Source: an uncultured bacterium | GTDB taxonomy: Bacteria; Cyanobacteriota; Vampirovibrionia; Gastranaerophilales; Gastranaerophilaceae | Assembly: GCA_949284415.1 (NCBI GenBank) | Contig: CASDVM010000020.1 | Span: 1 to 64,000, forward strand | Length of the DNA: 64,000 nucleotides | Reading direction: 5' to 3' | In this document: piece by piece, positions 1 to 9,067 of the stretch | How the letters are laid out: each line of letters starts with the position of its first letter | How positions within the stretch are numbered: the stretch's first letter is position 1 | Position numbers and translations under genes: made by a program | Notes under the pieces: model-generated | Database searches by the model: none | What the model was told of the DNA's origin: nothing | What the model saw: the letters and a program-made list of their open reading frames with translations, nothing else

Positions 1-1
1 A

Positions 2-292
2 AAAGGCTGGGATAAACCGGATTTAATAATTATAGACGGCGGAAAAGGACAATTATCAAGCGTTATGCAGATAGTTGAAGAAACTGGAGTTACGGGAATT
101 GATTTCGTGAGCCTTGCAAAACAGCAGGAAGAAGTCTTTTTGCCTCACAATTCAAAATCAATAATGCTGCCGAGAGAATCAAGCGCATTATTTTTAATAC
201 AAAGAATTAGAGATGAAGCCCACAGATTTGCAATAACATACCATAGGAAACTTCGTTCGAAAAGTGCAATTGAAGATAAAACACAAAAATAG
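2..292 (+). CDS. uvrC: UvrC C-terminal part (excinuclease ABC subunit C), cut by window start
   Basis: Only the C-terminal end is present; the open frame runs in from before base 1. UvrC makes the two incisions in UvrABC nucleotide excision repair. The visible part is the end of the RNase H-like nuclease domain, with DLIIIDGGKGQL, SLAKQQEEVF and LIQRIRDEAHRFAITYHR, all close to the family consensus. A TAG stop comes about ten residues after the HRKLRSKS segment, so the tandem helix-hairpin-helix DNA-binding tail found in most UvrC proteins is missing. No other frame in the next 100 bases restores a clear HhH motif. It may be a natural short form or a decayed end. Confidence 0.9.
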   Translation, partial: KGWDKPDLIIIDGGKGQLSSVMQIVEETGVTGIDFVSLAKQQEEVFLPHNSKSIMLPRESSALFLIQRIRDEAHRFAITYHRKLRSKSAIEDKTQK

Positions 293-451
293 CCCCGTCT
301 GTATTTTTGCAGGCTTGGAAAAGGTGTTTGAAATGACGATAAGAAATAACCCCTTGCGGGGCAATAAATTGCACCGCATTATATTTTCAAAGGTTTTAGG
401 TATATGTTAAGTTTTGTTATGCTATTTTTATAAATTTAAAAATTTTTGTAG

Positions 452-457
452 TATATT
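452..457 (+). promoter_or_regulatory. Putative -10 box placed for a leaderless start of the decarboxylase
   Basis: TATATT lies six bases before the ATG at 464, and no purine-rich SD sequence precedes that ATG. A transcript from this box would start at or next to the start codon. The surrounding DNA is very AT-rich, so chance matches are possible; this is the weakest of the similar cases in the window. Confidence 0.35.
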
Positions 458-463
458 TTTATT

Positions 464-1894
464 ATGTCAACTAAAACCCGCAATGAAAAACAAACTAAAA
501 TAAAAGCCCCGATTGTTGAAGCCTTAAAACAGGCATATAACAATCCGACTTACCAGTTCCATATTCCGGGTCACACAAAAGGACTCGGAACATTACAGGA
601 TTTCAGAAAGTTAGTCGGGAAAAAAGCATTAATGCTTGATACCACAGATGAATTTGACAATCTGGGAACGCTTACCCCTGCAACCGGCCCGATAAAAGAG
701 GCTGAAATTCTTGCCGCAGAAGCATTCGGAGCCAAAAGAACATTCTTCTTATTAAACGGCTCAACTGTCGGCAATCTAGCTGTTGCAATGGGGTTAACAA
801 AAAAAGGCCAGAAAGTTATTGTTAACCGCAACTGCCACCGTTCAATCCTTACAGGACTGATTATCTCGGGAGCAGAACCGTTATGGATTATTCCGGAAAA
901 ATTAAACGACTGGGGTTTATGGGGAAATGTTGATGCTAAAGATGTAGAAAAATTACTTGAAGAAAATGATGATGTTTCGGCAGTCTGGATTACAAATCCG
1001 ACCTATGAAGGTGTTGTATCTGATATTCAGGCAATCTCAGAAATTTGCAAAAAACATGATGTTCCGCTGATTGTTGATGAAGCTCACGGATGCCTATGGA
1101 ACTTTAACAGCAAACTGCCGACAACTTCGTTAAAACTCGGTGCTGATATTGTTGTTCATTCTCTGCACAAAACAGGCGGAAGTATGAGCCAGTCATCTAT
1201 GCTGCATATCGGCAAGGATTCTAAAATTTGTGTAGAAGATGTAGAAAGAGCGTTGATGCTTTTGCATACCACAAGCCCTTCACTAATGCTTCTTGCCTCT
1301 TTAGATGCTGCAAGAGCAAATCTGCAGAGCCTGCGCGGGCAAAAACAGTTATCAAAAGCAATTGCAAATGCGAAATACCTGCGTTCCGAAATTGATAAAA
1401 TGCAGTCAATTCACCATCTAAAATCAGGTTTCGGATATAAAACAGATGTTACAAAAGTATTCATAAAAGCAGACGGTTTATCCGGAAAACGACTGGAATA
1501 CATTTTAGAAATGGATTTCGGGATTGAAGTTGAAAGTGCCTCGGATGTAGGAATTTTGATTCTGTGCAATATAGGGAACAAACGTTCCGATTTTGAATAT
1601 CTTGTAGAATGTTTGAAAAAAATTGATACGCATAACTATCAGGATATTTACTATCTTGAAAATAAAAAACATATGCCTATGCTAACACCTATTATAAAAG
1701 TTAGTTTGAGGGAAGCATATTTTTCAGAAAAAGAAATCATCCCGAAAGAACAGGCTATAGGCAGAATTTCAGGAGAAGTTGTTGCAGAGTGTCCGCCGGG
1801 TATTACAATTCTTCTGCCTGGTGAATTGATTACAGAAGCCCACATGCCATATCTGACGGATTATAAAACTATAGAAGTTTTAAAAAATAAATAA
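464..1894 (+). CDS. Orn/Lys/Arg decarboxylase family protein (group III-type, SpeA/YaaO-like)
   Basis: This is a PLP-dependent amino-acid decarboxylase of 476 residues, the size of the short Bacillus-type arginine/lysine decarboxylases rather than the ~700-residue inducible enzymes. The N-terminal FHIPGHTKG motif, the DEAHG aspartate and HSLHKTGGS (Lys236 as the likely Schiff-base lysine) are all visible. The C-terminal CPPGITILLPGE segment is also typical of the family. The likely product is agmatine or cadaverine for polyamine synthesis; the substrate cannot be read from sequence alone. Nothing polyamine-related is adjacent. The start has no SD sequence. A strong terminator follows the stop. 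Confidence 0.9.
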   Translation: MSTKTRNEKQTKIKAPIVEALKQAYNNPTYQFHIPGHTKGLGTLQDFRKLVGKKALMLDTTDEFDNLGTLTPATGPIKEAEILAAEAFGAKRTFFLLNGSTVGNLAVAMGLTKKGQKVIVNRNCHRSILTGLIISGAEPLWIIPEKLNDWGLWGNVDAKDVEKLLEENDDVSAVWITNPTYEGVVSDIQAISEICKKHDVPLIVDEAHGCLWNFNSKLPTTSLKLGADIVVHSLHKTGGSMSQSSMLHIGKDSKICVEDVERALMLLHTTSPSLMLLASLDAARANLQSLRGQKQLSKAIANAKYLRSEIDKMQSIHHLKSGFGYKTDVTKVFIKADGLSGKRLEYILEMDFGIEVESASDVGILILCNIGNKRSDFEYLVECLKKIDTHNYQDIYYLENKKHMPMLTPIIKVSLREAYFSEKEIIPKEQAIGRISGEVVAECPPGITILLPGELITEAHMPYLTDYKTIEVLKNK

Positions 1895-1905
1895 AATTTA
1901 GTGAA

Positions 1906-1934
1906 GAGGCGGCGCAGATGCGCCGCCTCTTTTT
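1906..1934. terminator. Strong bidirectional terminator
   Basis: An 11-base GC-rich inverted repeat (GAGGCGGCGCA / TGCGCCGCCTC) is followed by a T run on the plus strand and preceded by A-rich DNA. It separates the decarboxylase from the convergent calpain-like gene and can end transcription of both. Confidence 0.9.
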
Positions 1935-1945
1935 ATATCACCTTT

Positions 1946-4576
1946 TTATATATCAAATTTCGGGATTTTAACAACTTCACCCAGAATCAAATATTCATTG
2001 CCTTTATATCTGGAATTTGAACCGTTATATACATGGACAGCACCTTTATTTTCGGCTTTAAACTGTGCTTTTGCTTTTTGAATATTCTCCTGTGTAGCCT
2101 CAAATCCCTGCGCTTTAAGAGCATTAATAATAAGTTTAATATATCCGAGTCCTTCAGGGATTGTATAAGAAGAACCTCCTTGCAGAGCATTTATGACCTG
2201 TTCTGCGATTTCGCCAACCTGGTTGTTCGTTGACTGACCGGAGTGAATATTTCCGATAATAGTATTCAAATTATTTGTATTTATACCTGTAATTGAAGTG
2301 TTATTACCGCCGGAAATTACTGTTGTTCCGGAAGTATTACCATCTGCCGGCAGCGGGGTCAAAGTAATTTTAGTAGCGGCCCGTTTAACTTCATCTCTTG
2401 TCATTACAATTTCTTTTTCCGGATTCCAAGGATTGCGCATATACACATTATCACCTTCAATTTTGGTAATTGTCAGTGCATGCCCTCCGCCCGGGATTAC
2501 TTTTCCGTTTACGGTCTGGGTAGATACAGTAACCCCGACAGTTGCCGCATAATTATCCAGTTTCCCGTCACGGCAATCCTGTTCTATTCTGTTAAACATT
2601 GAATCTATTTTCATATTCTCAACAAGAGAGAGATTATAGCCGCCGCCGGTAACAGTCATATTCATATCTGAATCAACACTGCAGACAGGCGCATTATCAA
2701 CCTTATCATTATTCATGTAAACTTCACTGTCCAGACCGGTCAGCATAAATATAGGGTCATAAGCAAAACCGCCGCTTAAAGTATCATCCTCTGTTGCACC
2801 CGCTATATGCAGCTGCTCTTCAATTTGCTTATCGGTTAATTTAGGATTAACTTTGCGCAAATCATCTATATCTTCTCTTGCATCGGCTCTTAAATCTTCA
2901 TAAGCAGCCTCAACCAGTAAAACATCTTTATCGCCGGTTGAATATTTCGGGCCTGCAAGTTTTGCTTTCTCTCGTAGTTCTGATTCTGTATATGTGTAAG
3001 AATCTTTTATATCGATTTGATCTTCCGGAACACCCTGTTTTATAAGTTCTTCCCGAATTTTTGCCGCTCCCGGAAAATGAACGGTATATATAGTTTCTCC
3101 TGTTTGAGGGTCTTTACTTACAGTGATTGTTTCTTTTAATGCTTCACGTCCGTTTTCGGTTCCTGCCAGCGCATTCAGTCCGGCGAGCAGATAACAGTCA
3201 CCGCGGCCTTTTTGATATGCAATATCAAACTTGCCGTCAATTTTGCTAAAATCATGTTCTGCAATAACATTGCCGTCTTTATCGCGGATTTCCGCACCGA
3301 TTAAAACACCATCCTCATCAAATTTATTTATGGTAACTTCTTTTATTGTTTTACCGTCATCTTCATAGGCAATTTGTTTCGACGGGACAAAACCATACCT
3401 ATTTGACAGGTTCGGACCTTCGTAATGCTCAACTAACTTTCCGCCGCGCTTGTAGTAGGTTCTATCAACACTTTGCATTTTTCCATTTTCATCATACCGA
3501 ATATTTTCACTATATGGTTTACTTTCTTGAATTCCGGATATAGCAGCATTCTTAATAGTTTTACCGTCTGCCTGATATTCAAATTTTGATGTTACATCTG
3601 CCGTTACATTTCCTTTTGCATCTTTTTTTAAGGTGTGTTTTTCGGTAACTTTTCCTTGTTCATTGTGTTTCTGTTCTATATGCGCAGTAGAACCATCTTT
3701 ATTTTTTACATCCTGAGTAACCGACAAAACAGTTTTCCCGTCAGATGCATACTCTTTTGCAGATACGGTAGTAGAACCGGAAGAATTAACGGTTCTAGTC
3801 GAAGATTCTGTTAATACTCCGTTATCATCATATTTATAATTCGCAACCGTAATATTTTTCACTTTTCCATTTGCATTTCGCACTGTTTGAGATGTTCGTA
3901 CCGGTTTACCGTTTTCATTATTTTGAATTTTTATCTCCGTTGTTTGGACAGCTTTACCTTTTTTGTTATAATTTACACGATTTTCGCCAATTTTATTTCC
4001 TGCTTCATCATATAAATACACCGATTTTGAAGAACCCGTAACCTGATTTTTGGAGTTTCGATTTACAGTATTGCTGCTTATTAAATTACCATCTTTATCA
4101 TATTTATACTGCACATTCGAAGTACCTGCAGGAGTAACAGATTTTTGGGAAATAATATTACCGTTTGCATCATAACTACTTGTAATTTGCTTATCACCCT
4201 GTTTAACAATCTTTGTAAGCGAACCATCATCATTGCGAATAACAGTCGTGGTTGTATCACCGTCCTGTGTTGTTGTCACCTCGCCGGTTTTCTTTTTAAC
4301 AGCCTCGGCAATTTTTTTCAAATCTGTCTTTTTGCCTAACTTTGCCTTTTCTAATTCTCTTGCGGATAATGTATCATTTTTTGCGGCTTTTTGCAGGTCT
4401 TTTAACAGCGCAGCAGCCTCTTTCTGGCTCAAAATACCGTCATCATCCTCATCATATTTCTTCATAAAAATAGGTGTTTTATCACTAAGAACAAGCCCTT
4501 TTACATTATTATCATTTAATTGTACATTTAAACCTTTAAGTTTAATATTCGGGTTATTTCCAATAGAATCAACCAT
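1946..4576 (-). CDS. Large calpain-like (peptidase C2 type) cysteine protease with YD-like repeats
   Basis: The start is taken at MVDSIGNN because GAGG lies six bases before it; an in-frame ATG four codons earlier (4588) overlaps that SD sequence. Residues about 40-60 contain a DEDDDGILSQKE segment resembling an EF-hand loop. Residues about 110-440 hold many degenerate repeats of the YxYDxxGNxI kind, similar to YD/RHS-like beta repeats. The protease part has GRGDCYLLAGLNAL (Cys461), GGHALTITKI (His699) and RNPWNP (Asn715), which match the calpain Cys-His-Asn order and context. The last ~60 residues form a helix followed by a beta-like tail ending in KIPKF. No signal peptide is visible. It may be a secreted or surface toxin/effector, but that is inference. 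It stands alone between two terminators/promoters. Confidence 0.75.
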   Translation of the reverse strand: MVDSIGNNPNIKLKGLNVQLNDNNVKGLVLSDKTPIFMKKYDEDDDGILSQKEAAALLKDLQKAAKNDTLSARELEKAKLGKKTDLKKIAEAVKKKTGEVTTTQDGDTTTTVIRNDDGSLTKIVKQGDKQITSSYDANGNIISQKSVTPAGTSNVQYKYDKDGNLISSNTVNRNSKNQVTGSSKSVYLYDEAGNKIGENRVNYNKKGKAVQTTEIKIQNNENGKPVRTSQTVRNANGKVKNITVANYKYDDNGVLTESSTRTVNSSGSTTVSAKEYASDGKTVLSVTQDVKNKDGSTAHIEQKHNEQGKVTEKHTLKKDAKGNVTADVTSKFEYQADGKTIKNAAISGIQESKPYSENIRYDENGKMQSVDRTYYKRGGKLVEHYEGPNLSNRYGFVPSKQIAYEDDGKTIKEVTINKFDEDGVLIGAEIRDKDGNVIAEHDFSKIDGKFDIAYQKGRGDCYLLAGLNALAGTENGREALKETITVSKDPQTGETIYTVHFPGAAKIREELIKQGVPEDQIDIKDSYTYTESELREKAKLAGPKYSTGDKDVLLVEAAYEDLRADAREDIDDLRKVNPKLTDKQIEEQLHIAGATEDDTLSGGFAYDPIFMLTGLDSEVYMNNDKVDNAPVCSVDSDMNMTVTGGGYNLSLVENMKIDSMFNRIEQDCRDGKLDNYAATVGVTVSTQTVNGKVIPGGGHALTITKIEGDNVYMRNPWNPEKEIVMTRDEVKRAATKITLTPLPADGNTSGTTVISGGNNTSITGINTNNLNTIIGNIHSGQSTNNQVGEIAEQVINALQGGSSYTIPEGLGYIKLIINALKAQGFEATQENIQKAKAQFKAENKGAVHVYNGSNSRYKGNEYLILGEVVKIPKFDI

Positions 4577-4749
4577 TTTACACCTCATCTCCAGTATTTT
4601 GTATTATTGATAATATTTATATAAAAAATATATCGGCAACTAACTTGCTATTCTTTACGAGATTGTTACAATTCTTAATTAAAAAAATAAAATATTTTTG
4701 AATAAATCACCGGATAATATAGTTGAGTATATAAAAACAGAAAAAAATT

Positions 4750-4758
4750 TGTCATAAT
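4750..4758 (+). promoter_or_regulatory. Extended -10 box directly upstream of the vWA gene
   Basis: TGTCATAAT fits the extended -10 pattern TGnTATAAT with one mismatch and ends six bases before the ATG at 4765. There is no SD sequence between them, so the mRNA would begin at the start codon. Confidence 0.5.
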
Positions 4759-4764
4759 TTCAAT

Positions 4765-5493
4765 ATGAAAAGAATTTTGATAATATTTGCAGCTTTTTTA
4801 ATACTATCAGCGGGGATTTCCGTACAAAGCTCCCAGTATGGAGTTTACAAACCGGAAACATACAAACAAAACTTCAACTCTGAATCAGGAGAAAGAATAC
4901 TGTTTATCCTCGACTTTTCAAACAGTATGACGGAAACACTGGATGGAGCAAGAAAAATTGACCACATGCTGCATACAATGCAGGAAATTCTGCCAAAAAT
5001 AAATCCTGATGCCTGGGTCGGCTTACGGGTTTACGGACACAAAATGGGATTTACACCGATGGAAGCCTGCCGTGCGACAACACTGCTCAGTCCAATAATG
5101 AAAAATAACAGCGAGCATGTTAATTTCGCGCTTGGGAAAGCAAAACCAAGAGGAATGACACCTATTACTTACACTCTGAAACAGTCTATAAAATACGATT
5201 TTATGGGCTTTAAAGGGAAAAAACATATCATTTTGATGACAGACGGCGGCGAAAACTGCGATGAAAGCCCTTGTACTTTTGTCATGAATTTAATAAAAAT
5301 CCGTAAAGATGTTTCTATTGATGTAATTGCCTTTAATGTAAATGATGCGGATGATTTGGAACAGTTAAAATGCACCGCCCTTGTAACCAGCGGAAAATTC
5401 TATAATGCACGCACGGCAGCAGAACTATTAAACGGTTTTAACAACTCAATCGAAGGCTCCAAAAGAGTGGAAGCAAAAATTATATCTCACTAG
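4765..5493 (+). CDS. Secreted von Willebrand factor A domain protein
   Basis: The protein has 242 residues, and the first ~22 form a signal peptide (MKR followed by a hydrophobic stretch ending ISVQSSQ). A single vWA domain fills the rest. The MIDAS metal site is visible as DFSNS, with a later LMTDGGENC segment that supplies the conserved aspartate. Such domains bind Mg2+ or Ca2+ and mediate protein contacts; bacterial secreted forms often work at the envelope. Cysteines at CRA, ENCDESPC and KCTA could form disulfides after export. The gene is a single unit with its own promoter and terminator. The partner is unknown. Confidence 0.85.
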   Translation: MKRILIIFAAFLILSAGISVQSSQYGVYKPETYKQNFNSESGERILFILDFSNSMTETLDGARKIDHMLHTMQEILPKINPDAWVGLRVYGHKMGFTPMEACRATTLLSPIMKNNSEHVNFALGKAKPRGMTPITYTLKQSIKYDFMGFKGKKHIILMTDGGENCDESPCTFVMNLIKIRKDVSIDVIAFNVNDADDLEQLKCTALVTSGKFYNARTAAELLNGFNNSIEGSKRVEAKIISH

Positions 5494-5511
5494 AAATTGA
5501 GCAAAAAAAAA

Positions 5512-5540
5512 CCACTCAGTTCTGAGTGGGTCGTTTTCTG
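5512..5540 (+). terminator. Terminator after the vWA gene
   Basis: CCACTCAG and CTGAGTGG form an 8-bp stem with a two-base gap, preceded by nine A and followed by a short T-rich stretch (tcgtttt). It lies 18 bases after the stop codon. Confidence 0.75.
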
Positions 5541-5897
5541 CATCCTAATGGTCTCTTTTAGTGTTTATTATTTAGGAGTTTATATGTTTTGGGGTTAATG
5601 AACTATTTATATTTAGTGTTTCGACTACACTTAAATCTTATGTAATTATTATGGCATATATAATTTTAAATGTCAATAGAATGAATTAATATTTTTCAGC
5701 GAGTTTCGCGAAATGCCCATATAGTGTAGAATTTACACTTTACAAAACTTAACATTGTGTTATTTTTCATGCTTTTATGGGCATAAGATAATGCAATTAA
5801 ATATGTTAACTTATATTAAGGGATAGATTTATAAAATAGCAATTTTATACAACTTATATACTTTATATATATAACGTATTTAATAGGATATATTATC
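5541..5897 (+). other. AT-rich intergenic region with several inverted repeats
   Basis: No convincing gene is present. The palindrome TTTCGCGAAA lies at 5704-5713. AGTGTA/TACACT arms lie at 5723-5728 and 5734-5739. TGCCCAT (5714-5720) pairs with ATGGGCA (5777-5783). These may be operators or leader structure for the small gene that follows at 5898, which has an AGGA SD sequence nine bases before its ATG. Confidence 0.4.
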
Positions 5898-6164
5898 ATG
5901 AATGCAATCGGCAAAATTGATGCTGTTTACCGTGAGAAAACGTTACCGGTAGAAGCAGTTACACTATATGGAAATATCAGCAGGAGCTCTGTTCAAACAG
6001 TCAGCGGTGAAAATCCATTTGCAAATACCCGAAGCATGGGGCTATGGCAATATCCGACAGCCGATTATGTGGGTCAGGTAAACGGAGAACCTCCGACTGA
6101 GTATACAAAAGACGAATCAGGAATGATAACGGAAGTTACAAGAACACTAAACTTATTTGCATAA
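5898..6164 (+). CDS. Small orphan protein (88 aa)
   Basis: I do not recognise a family. The protein is hydrophilic, with no signal peptide or membrane segment, and starts MNAIGKIDAVYREKT. It ends TRTLNLFA, a tail similar in style to those of three other small proteins in this window (6177-6467, 42876-43073 and 43161-43367). An AGGA SD sequence precedes the ATG. It forms a two-gene unit with the next gene, 12 bases downstream. Confidence 0.65.
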   Translation: MNAIGKIDAVYREKTLPVEAVTLYGNISRSSVQTVSGENPFANTRSMGLWQYPTADYVGQVNGEPPTEYTKDESGMITEVTRTLNLFA

Positions 6165-6176
6165 AAAGAGGATTAT

Positions 6177-6467
6177 ATGGCAAACGGTCAGGGCGGATTA
6201 AACGGAATAGAGGCAATATCGGGCGCACAACCCGCTTCAACCGCTGCTGTTGAAAAAATAACCCTTCAAAATATTGAAGGATATGATTATACAAAAGCAA
6301 ACAGACTCGGTAATCAGACTCAATTTTTAGGAATAACAGCCCAGACAACTACAACTAAGTTTGATTCTAGAAACTTTGATATTGCATTTAACGATGGCGG
6401 AAATAATGTGGGATTAAACCCGTTTTTTAAACCGCCCGAAACAGCAACCAGAATATTTACGGCATAA
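6177..6467 (+). CDS. Small orphan protein (96 aa)
   Basis: I do not recognise a family. The SD sequence AGAGGA lies six bases before the ATG and the gene follows the preceding small gene by 12 bases, so they are probably co-transcribed. The N-terminus contains NGIEAI, which also begins the minus-strand protein at 43161-43367. The middle is Thr/Asn/Gln-rich and the protein ends TATRIFTA. No membrane segment or signal peptide is seen. A shared terminator follows. Confidence 0.65.
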   Translation: MANGQGGLNGIEAISGAQPASTAAVEKITLQNIEGYDYTKANRLGNQTQFLGITAQTTTTKFDSRNFDIAFNDGGNNVGLNPFFKPPETATRIFTA

Positions 6468-6470
6468 AAA

Positions 6471-6512
6471 AAAGACGATACTTTAAAAAATCTCAAAGTA
6501 CCGTCTTTTTTT
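6471..6512. terminator. Bidirectional terminator
   Basis: AAAGACGATACTTT (6471-6484) pairs with AAAGTACCGTCTTT (6495-6508) with a single mismatch. It is flanked by A and T runs, so it can serve both the small-protein pair and the convergent aminotransferase. Confidence 0.9.
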
Positions 6513-6525
6513 ATTTATAAATCAA

Positions 6526-7650
6526 TTATACAGCAGCTTTTGTTTTTGATTTTTCAATACATTCAATCAAAGTTGAAGCAACTGTTCTTTGTTCTTCTTC
6601 CGTCAATTCAGGGAACATCGGAAGTGATATAACCATCTCAGTATTCTTTTCTGAAACAGGGAGTGAACCTTTGCCTACGCCTAAGTATTCATGAACTTTC
6701 TGCAGGTGCAACGGAATAGGATAATAAAGCATAGCGCCGATACCGCGTTCCTGAAGCATTTTGTGAACTTCATCACGGTTAGGAATTTTAACTGTGTACT
6801 GATGGTAAACACAATATGTATTATCCAATTCTTTTGGAGTTTGAACGTCTGCACAGTCTTTGAATAACTGATTATAATAATAAGCATGTTTACGTCTTGC
6901 TTCGTTCCAGTCTTTGACATGAGGGAGTTTTACGCGCAGGATAGCTGCTTGAATTTCATCAAGACGGCTGTTAACACCTATTTCATCATGGTGATAACGA
7001 ACAGCACCGCCATGGTTTCTTAAAGCAACAACTCTATCGCGGAGTTTTTCATCACTTGTCATGATAAGACCGCCATCTCCCATTCCGCCTAAATTTTTGG
7101 TCGGATAGAAGCTCAAACATCCGAAATCACCGAATGTGCCGACCATTTTACCTTTATACAAAGCACCGATTGCCTGACAGCAGTCTTCAATAACATGTAG
7201 ATTATGTTTTTTAGCAACCGACATAATAGTGTCCATATCGCAAGGCTGACCGTAAAGGTGTACCGGAATAATTGCCTTTGTTCTCGGTGTAATTGCAGCT
7301 TCCAATTTTGAAGCATCCATATTAAAAGTGTCCTTATCAATATCGACAAAAACAGGTTTTGCACCAACAATACCGATAGCTTCCGTTGTAGCAACAAATG
7401 TGAATGCAACTGTTATAACTTCATCGCCCGCACCAATATCAAGAGCACGTAATGCTAAATGTAATGCATCCGTTCCCGAATTTAAGCCTACAGTATATTT
7501 ACAGCCGATAAAGTCAGCCATTTCCTGTTCAAAAGCTTTACAATTAGCACCGAGAATATAAGATCCCGAGCGTAAAACTTCGCAGACAGCTTTTTCAACT
7601 TCCGTGCCAATTTCTGCATACTGGCGTTTTGAATCTAAAATAGGTATCAT
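6526..7650 (-). CDS. DegT/DnrJ/EryC1/StrS-family sugar aminotransferase
   Basis: This is a 374-residue PLP enzyme of the nucleotide-sugar aminotransferase family. LNSGTDALHLAL binds the cofactor phosphate, IEDCCQA holds the PLP aspartate, and SFYPTKNLGGMGDGG carries the Schiff-base lysine, Lys185. Full family length, with the usual NSRLDEIQAAIL motif. It transfers an amino group to a keto sugar, probably for surface polysaccharide. An AAGGAG SD sequence lies before the ATG. It sits 92 bases downstream of the ligase-kinase operon and may be part of it. The sugar substrate cannot be told. Confidence 0.92.
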   Translation of the reverse strand: MIPILDSKRQYAEIGTEVEKAVCEVLRSGSYILGANCKAFEQEMADFIGCKYTVGLNSGTDALHLALRALDIGAGDEVITVAFTFVATTEAIGIVGAKPVFVDIDKDTFNMDASKLEAAITPRTKAIIPVHLYGQPCDMDTIMSVAKKHNLHVIEDCCQAIGALYKGKMVGTFGDFGCLSFYPTKNLGGMGDGGLIMTSDEKLRDRVVALRNHGGAVRYHHDEIGVNSRLDEIQAAILRVKLPHVKDWNEARRKHAYYYNQLFKDCADVQTPKELDNTYCVYHQYTVKIPNRDEVHKMLQERGIGAMLYYPIPLHLQKVHEYLGVGKGSLPVSEKNTEMVISLPMFPELTEEEQRTVASTLIECIEKSKTKAAV

Positions 7651-7741
7651 AAATATTTCTCCTTCTTAAAACTACCCATCGCTTTTATAATATAAGTTTA
7701 GCACAGGTTTTTCATGCCTTTATATAAGCTTAATAAAAACA

Positions 7742-9067
7742 TTATGCATTATCAGCTGTAAAAATAAGTGTTCTCAATATTGCAATAATACACCAGAAAA
7801 CAAACTGTATCTGCGGTCTGAAAAATACCGTATCAACAAACCCGTGCACGCAGATTCCGCATACAGAAATAATACATGCAGAAACTATAATCACAGCCTT
7901 TGTATCAGCCGATTTCAAAATAAAATTAACGGCATTTTTAATCAGTGTTATCAGAAATCCCGCAAATGCAATAAGAGCAAAAACTCCGCTTTCAACAGCT
8001 ATTTCAAGAAATATATTATACGCACTCAACGCATCAAATCCTGTTTTCATATAAAGTCCGTATATCTCTCTGAAATTCTGGTTGCCGATTCCAATTCCTA
8101 AAAGCCGGTTATCCTTAAACATTTCCCATGATGAATGATAAACGTTAAATCTAAAGGAATTTGAAGAATCCTGACGCATTGCAAATATAGATAAAACTCT
8201 GGCTCTCAAAGCCGAAACGCAAAGCATTGCTGCAGTTGCAAACGCAATAACTCCACCAACAACTGATAAATATATCTGTTTATAATTCTTCCATAAATAT
8301 TTAGCTGAAACGGCAAACATGCCCAGCACAATAACCATCATTCCCATATAAGAACCGCGGCACCCGGTCAAAAATAATGTTAAGGATGATAGCAATGCCA
8401 TAATCAGCCATATAAAAGAGATTTTATACCTTTTATCAGCAAGGTAATATGCTGATAATCCGTATAAAGCGGGAATTCCTGCCACAAAATACCCGCCTAA
8501 AAGATTCGGATTGTAAGGTTTCAAAGTTCCGTAAACTCTTGTCATAACTTCTTCGGGATTAAGATTTGAAACATCCTGCCATGTAGAAATTTCATCAACA
8601 TGCGCAAAGTTTTGTAAAAATCCTGCAACTGCCTCAAAACTTACACAAATTCCTATAGTTCCGAGAATAAAAGGAATTTTATCTTTGTTATTTTTCAAAT
8701 ACTGAACAACAGAAAAATAAAAGGCCATATAAGTAAATGTTTTAAAAAAGCCTTTTAAACTGAGATAAAATAAAGTTGAACCGGCGAGACTTATTATAAC
8801 AATCATAAAATATGCAAGAAGCCATAGCTCAAAAGTTTTGCAATCAAGTTTTTCATCAGGCTTGAAAAATATTTTAACAAATGTCAAAAATACCGTAATT
8901 AATGCAATAAAACCTATAACATCTGATGACATTACGGTTGATGAAAGAAAAACAGCAATGATTGATACAAAAATAAGTTTGTCTATATTTTGCAAAAACA
9001 AGCTGTTTTCATATAAATATTTACATTTTTTTTGAGTAAATTGTATTAAATTATTAAACATTGTCAT
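7742..9067 (-). CDS. O-antigen ligase/polymerase-like membrane protein (Wzy/WaaL, PF04932 type)
   Basis: The protein has 441 residues and about ten hydrophobic segments. The long extracytoplasmic loop near residues 290-350 contains FRFNVYHSSWEMFKDNRLLGIGIGNQ, shortened here in effect to the hallmark HSSWEMFKDNRLLGIGIGN, typical of O-antigen ligases and polymerases. It joins glycan repeat units to each other or to a lipid core at the outer face of the inner membrane. The start overlaps the end of the DUF4330 gene by 14 bases and has no SD sequence of its own, so translation is probably coupled. Confidence 0.85.
   Translation of the reverse strand: MTMFNNLIQFTQKKCKYLYENSLFLQNIDKLIFVSIIAVFLSSTVMSSDVIGFIALITVFLTFVKIFFKPDEKLDCKTFELWLLAYFMIVIISLAGSTLFYLSLKGFFKTFTYMAFYFSVVQYLKNNKDKIPFILGTIGICVSFEAVAGFLQNFAHVDEISTWQDVSNLNPEEVMTRVYGTLKPYNPNLLGGYFVAGIPALYGLSAYYLADKRYKISFIWLIMALLSSLTLFLTGCRGSYMGMMVIVLGMFAVSAKYLWKNYKQIYLSVVGGVIAFATAAMLCVSALRARVLSIFAMRQDSSNSFRFNVYHSSWEMFKDNRLLGIGIGNQNFREIYGLYMKTGFDALSAYNIFLEIAVESGVFALIAFAGFLITLIKNAVNFILKSADTKAVIIVSACIISVCGICVHGFVDTVFFRPQIQFVFWCIIAILRTLIFTADNA

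Noticed and set aside
346-362. CCCCTTGCGGGG after uvrC as a terminator
   Set aside because: The stem is only four base pairs and no T run follows; it is too weak to call.
5503-5511. Nine-base A tract as another phase-variation tract
   Set aside because: It lies after the stop codon of the vWA gene as the A-rich 5' flank of a terminator stem, not in a reading frame.
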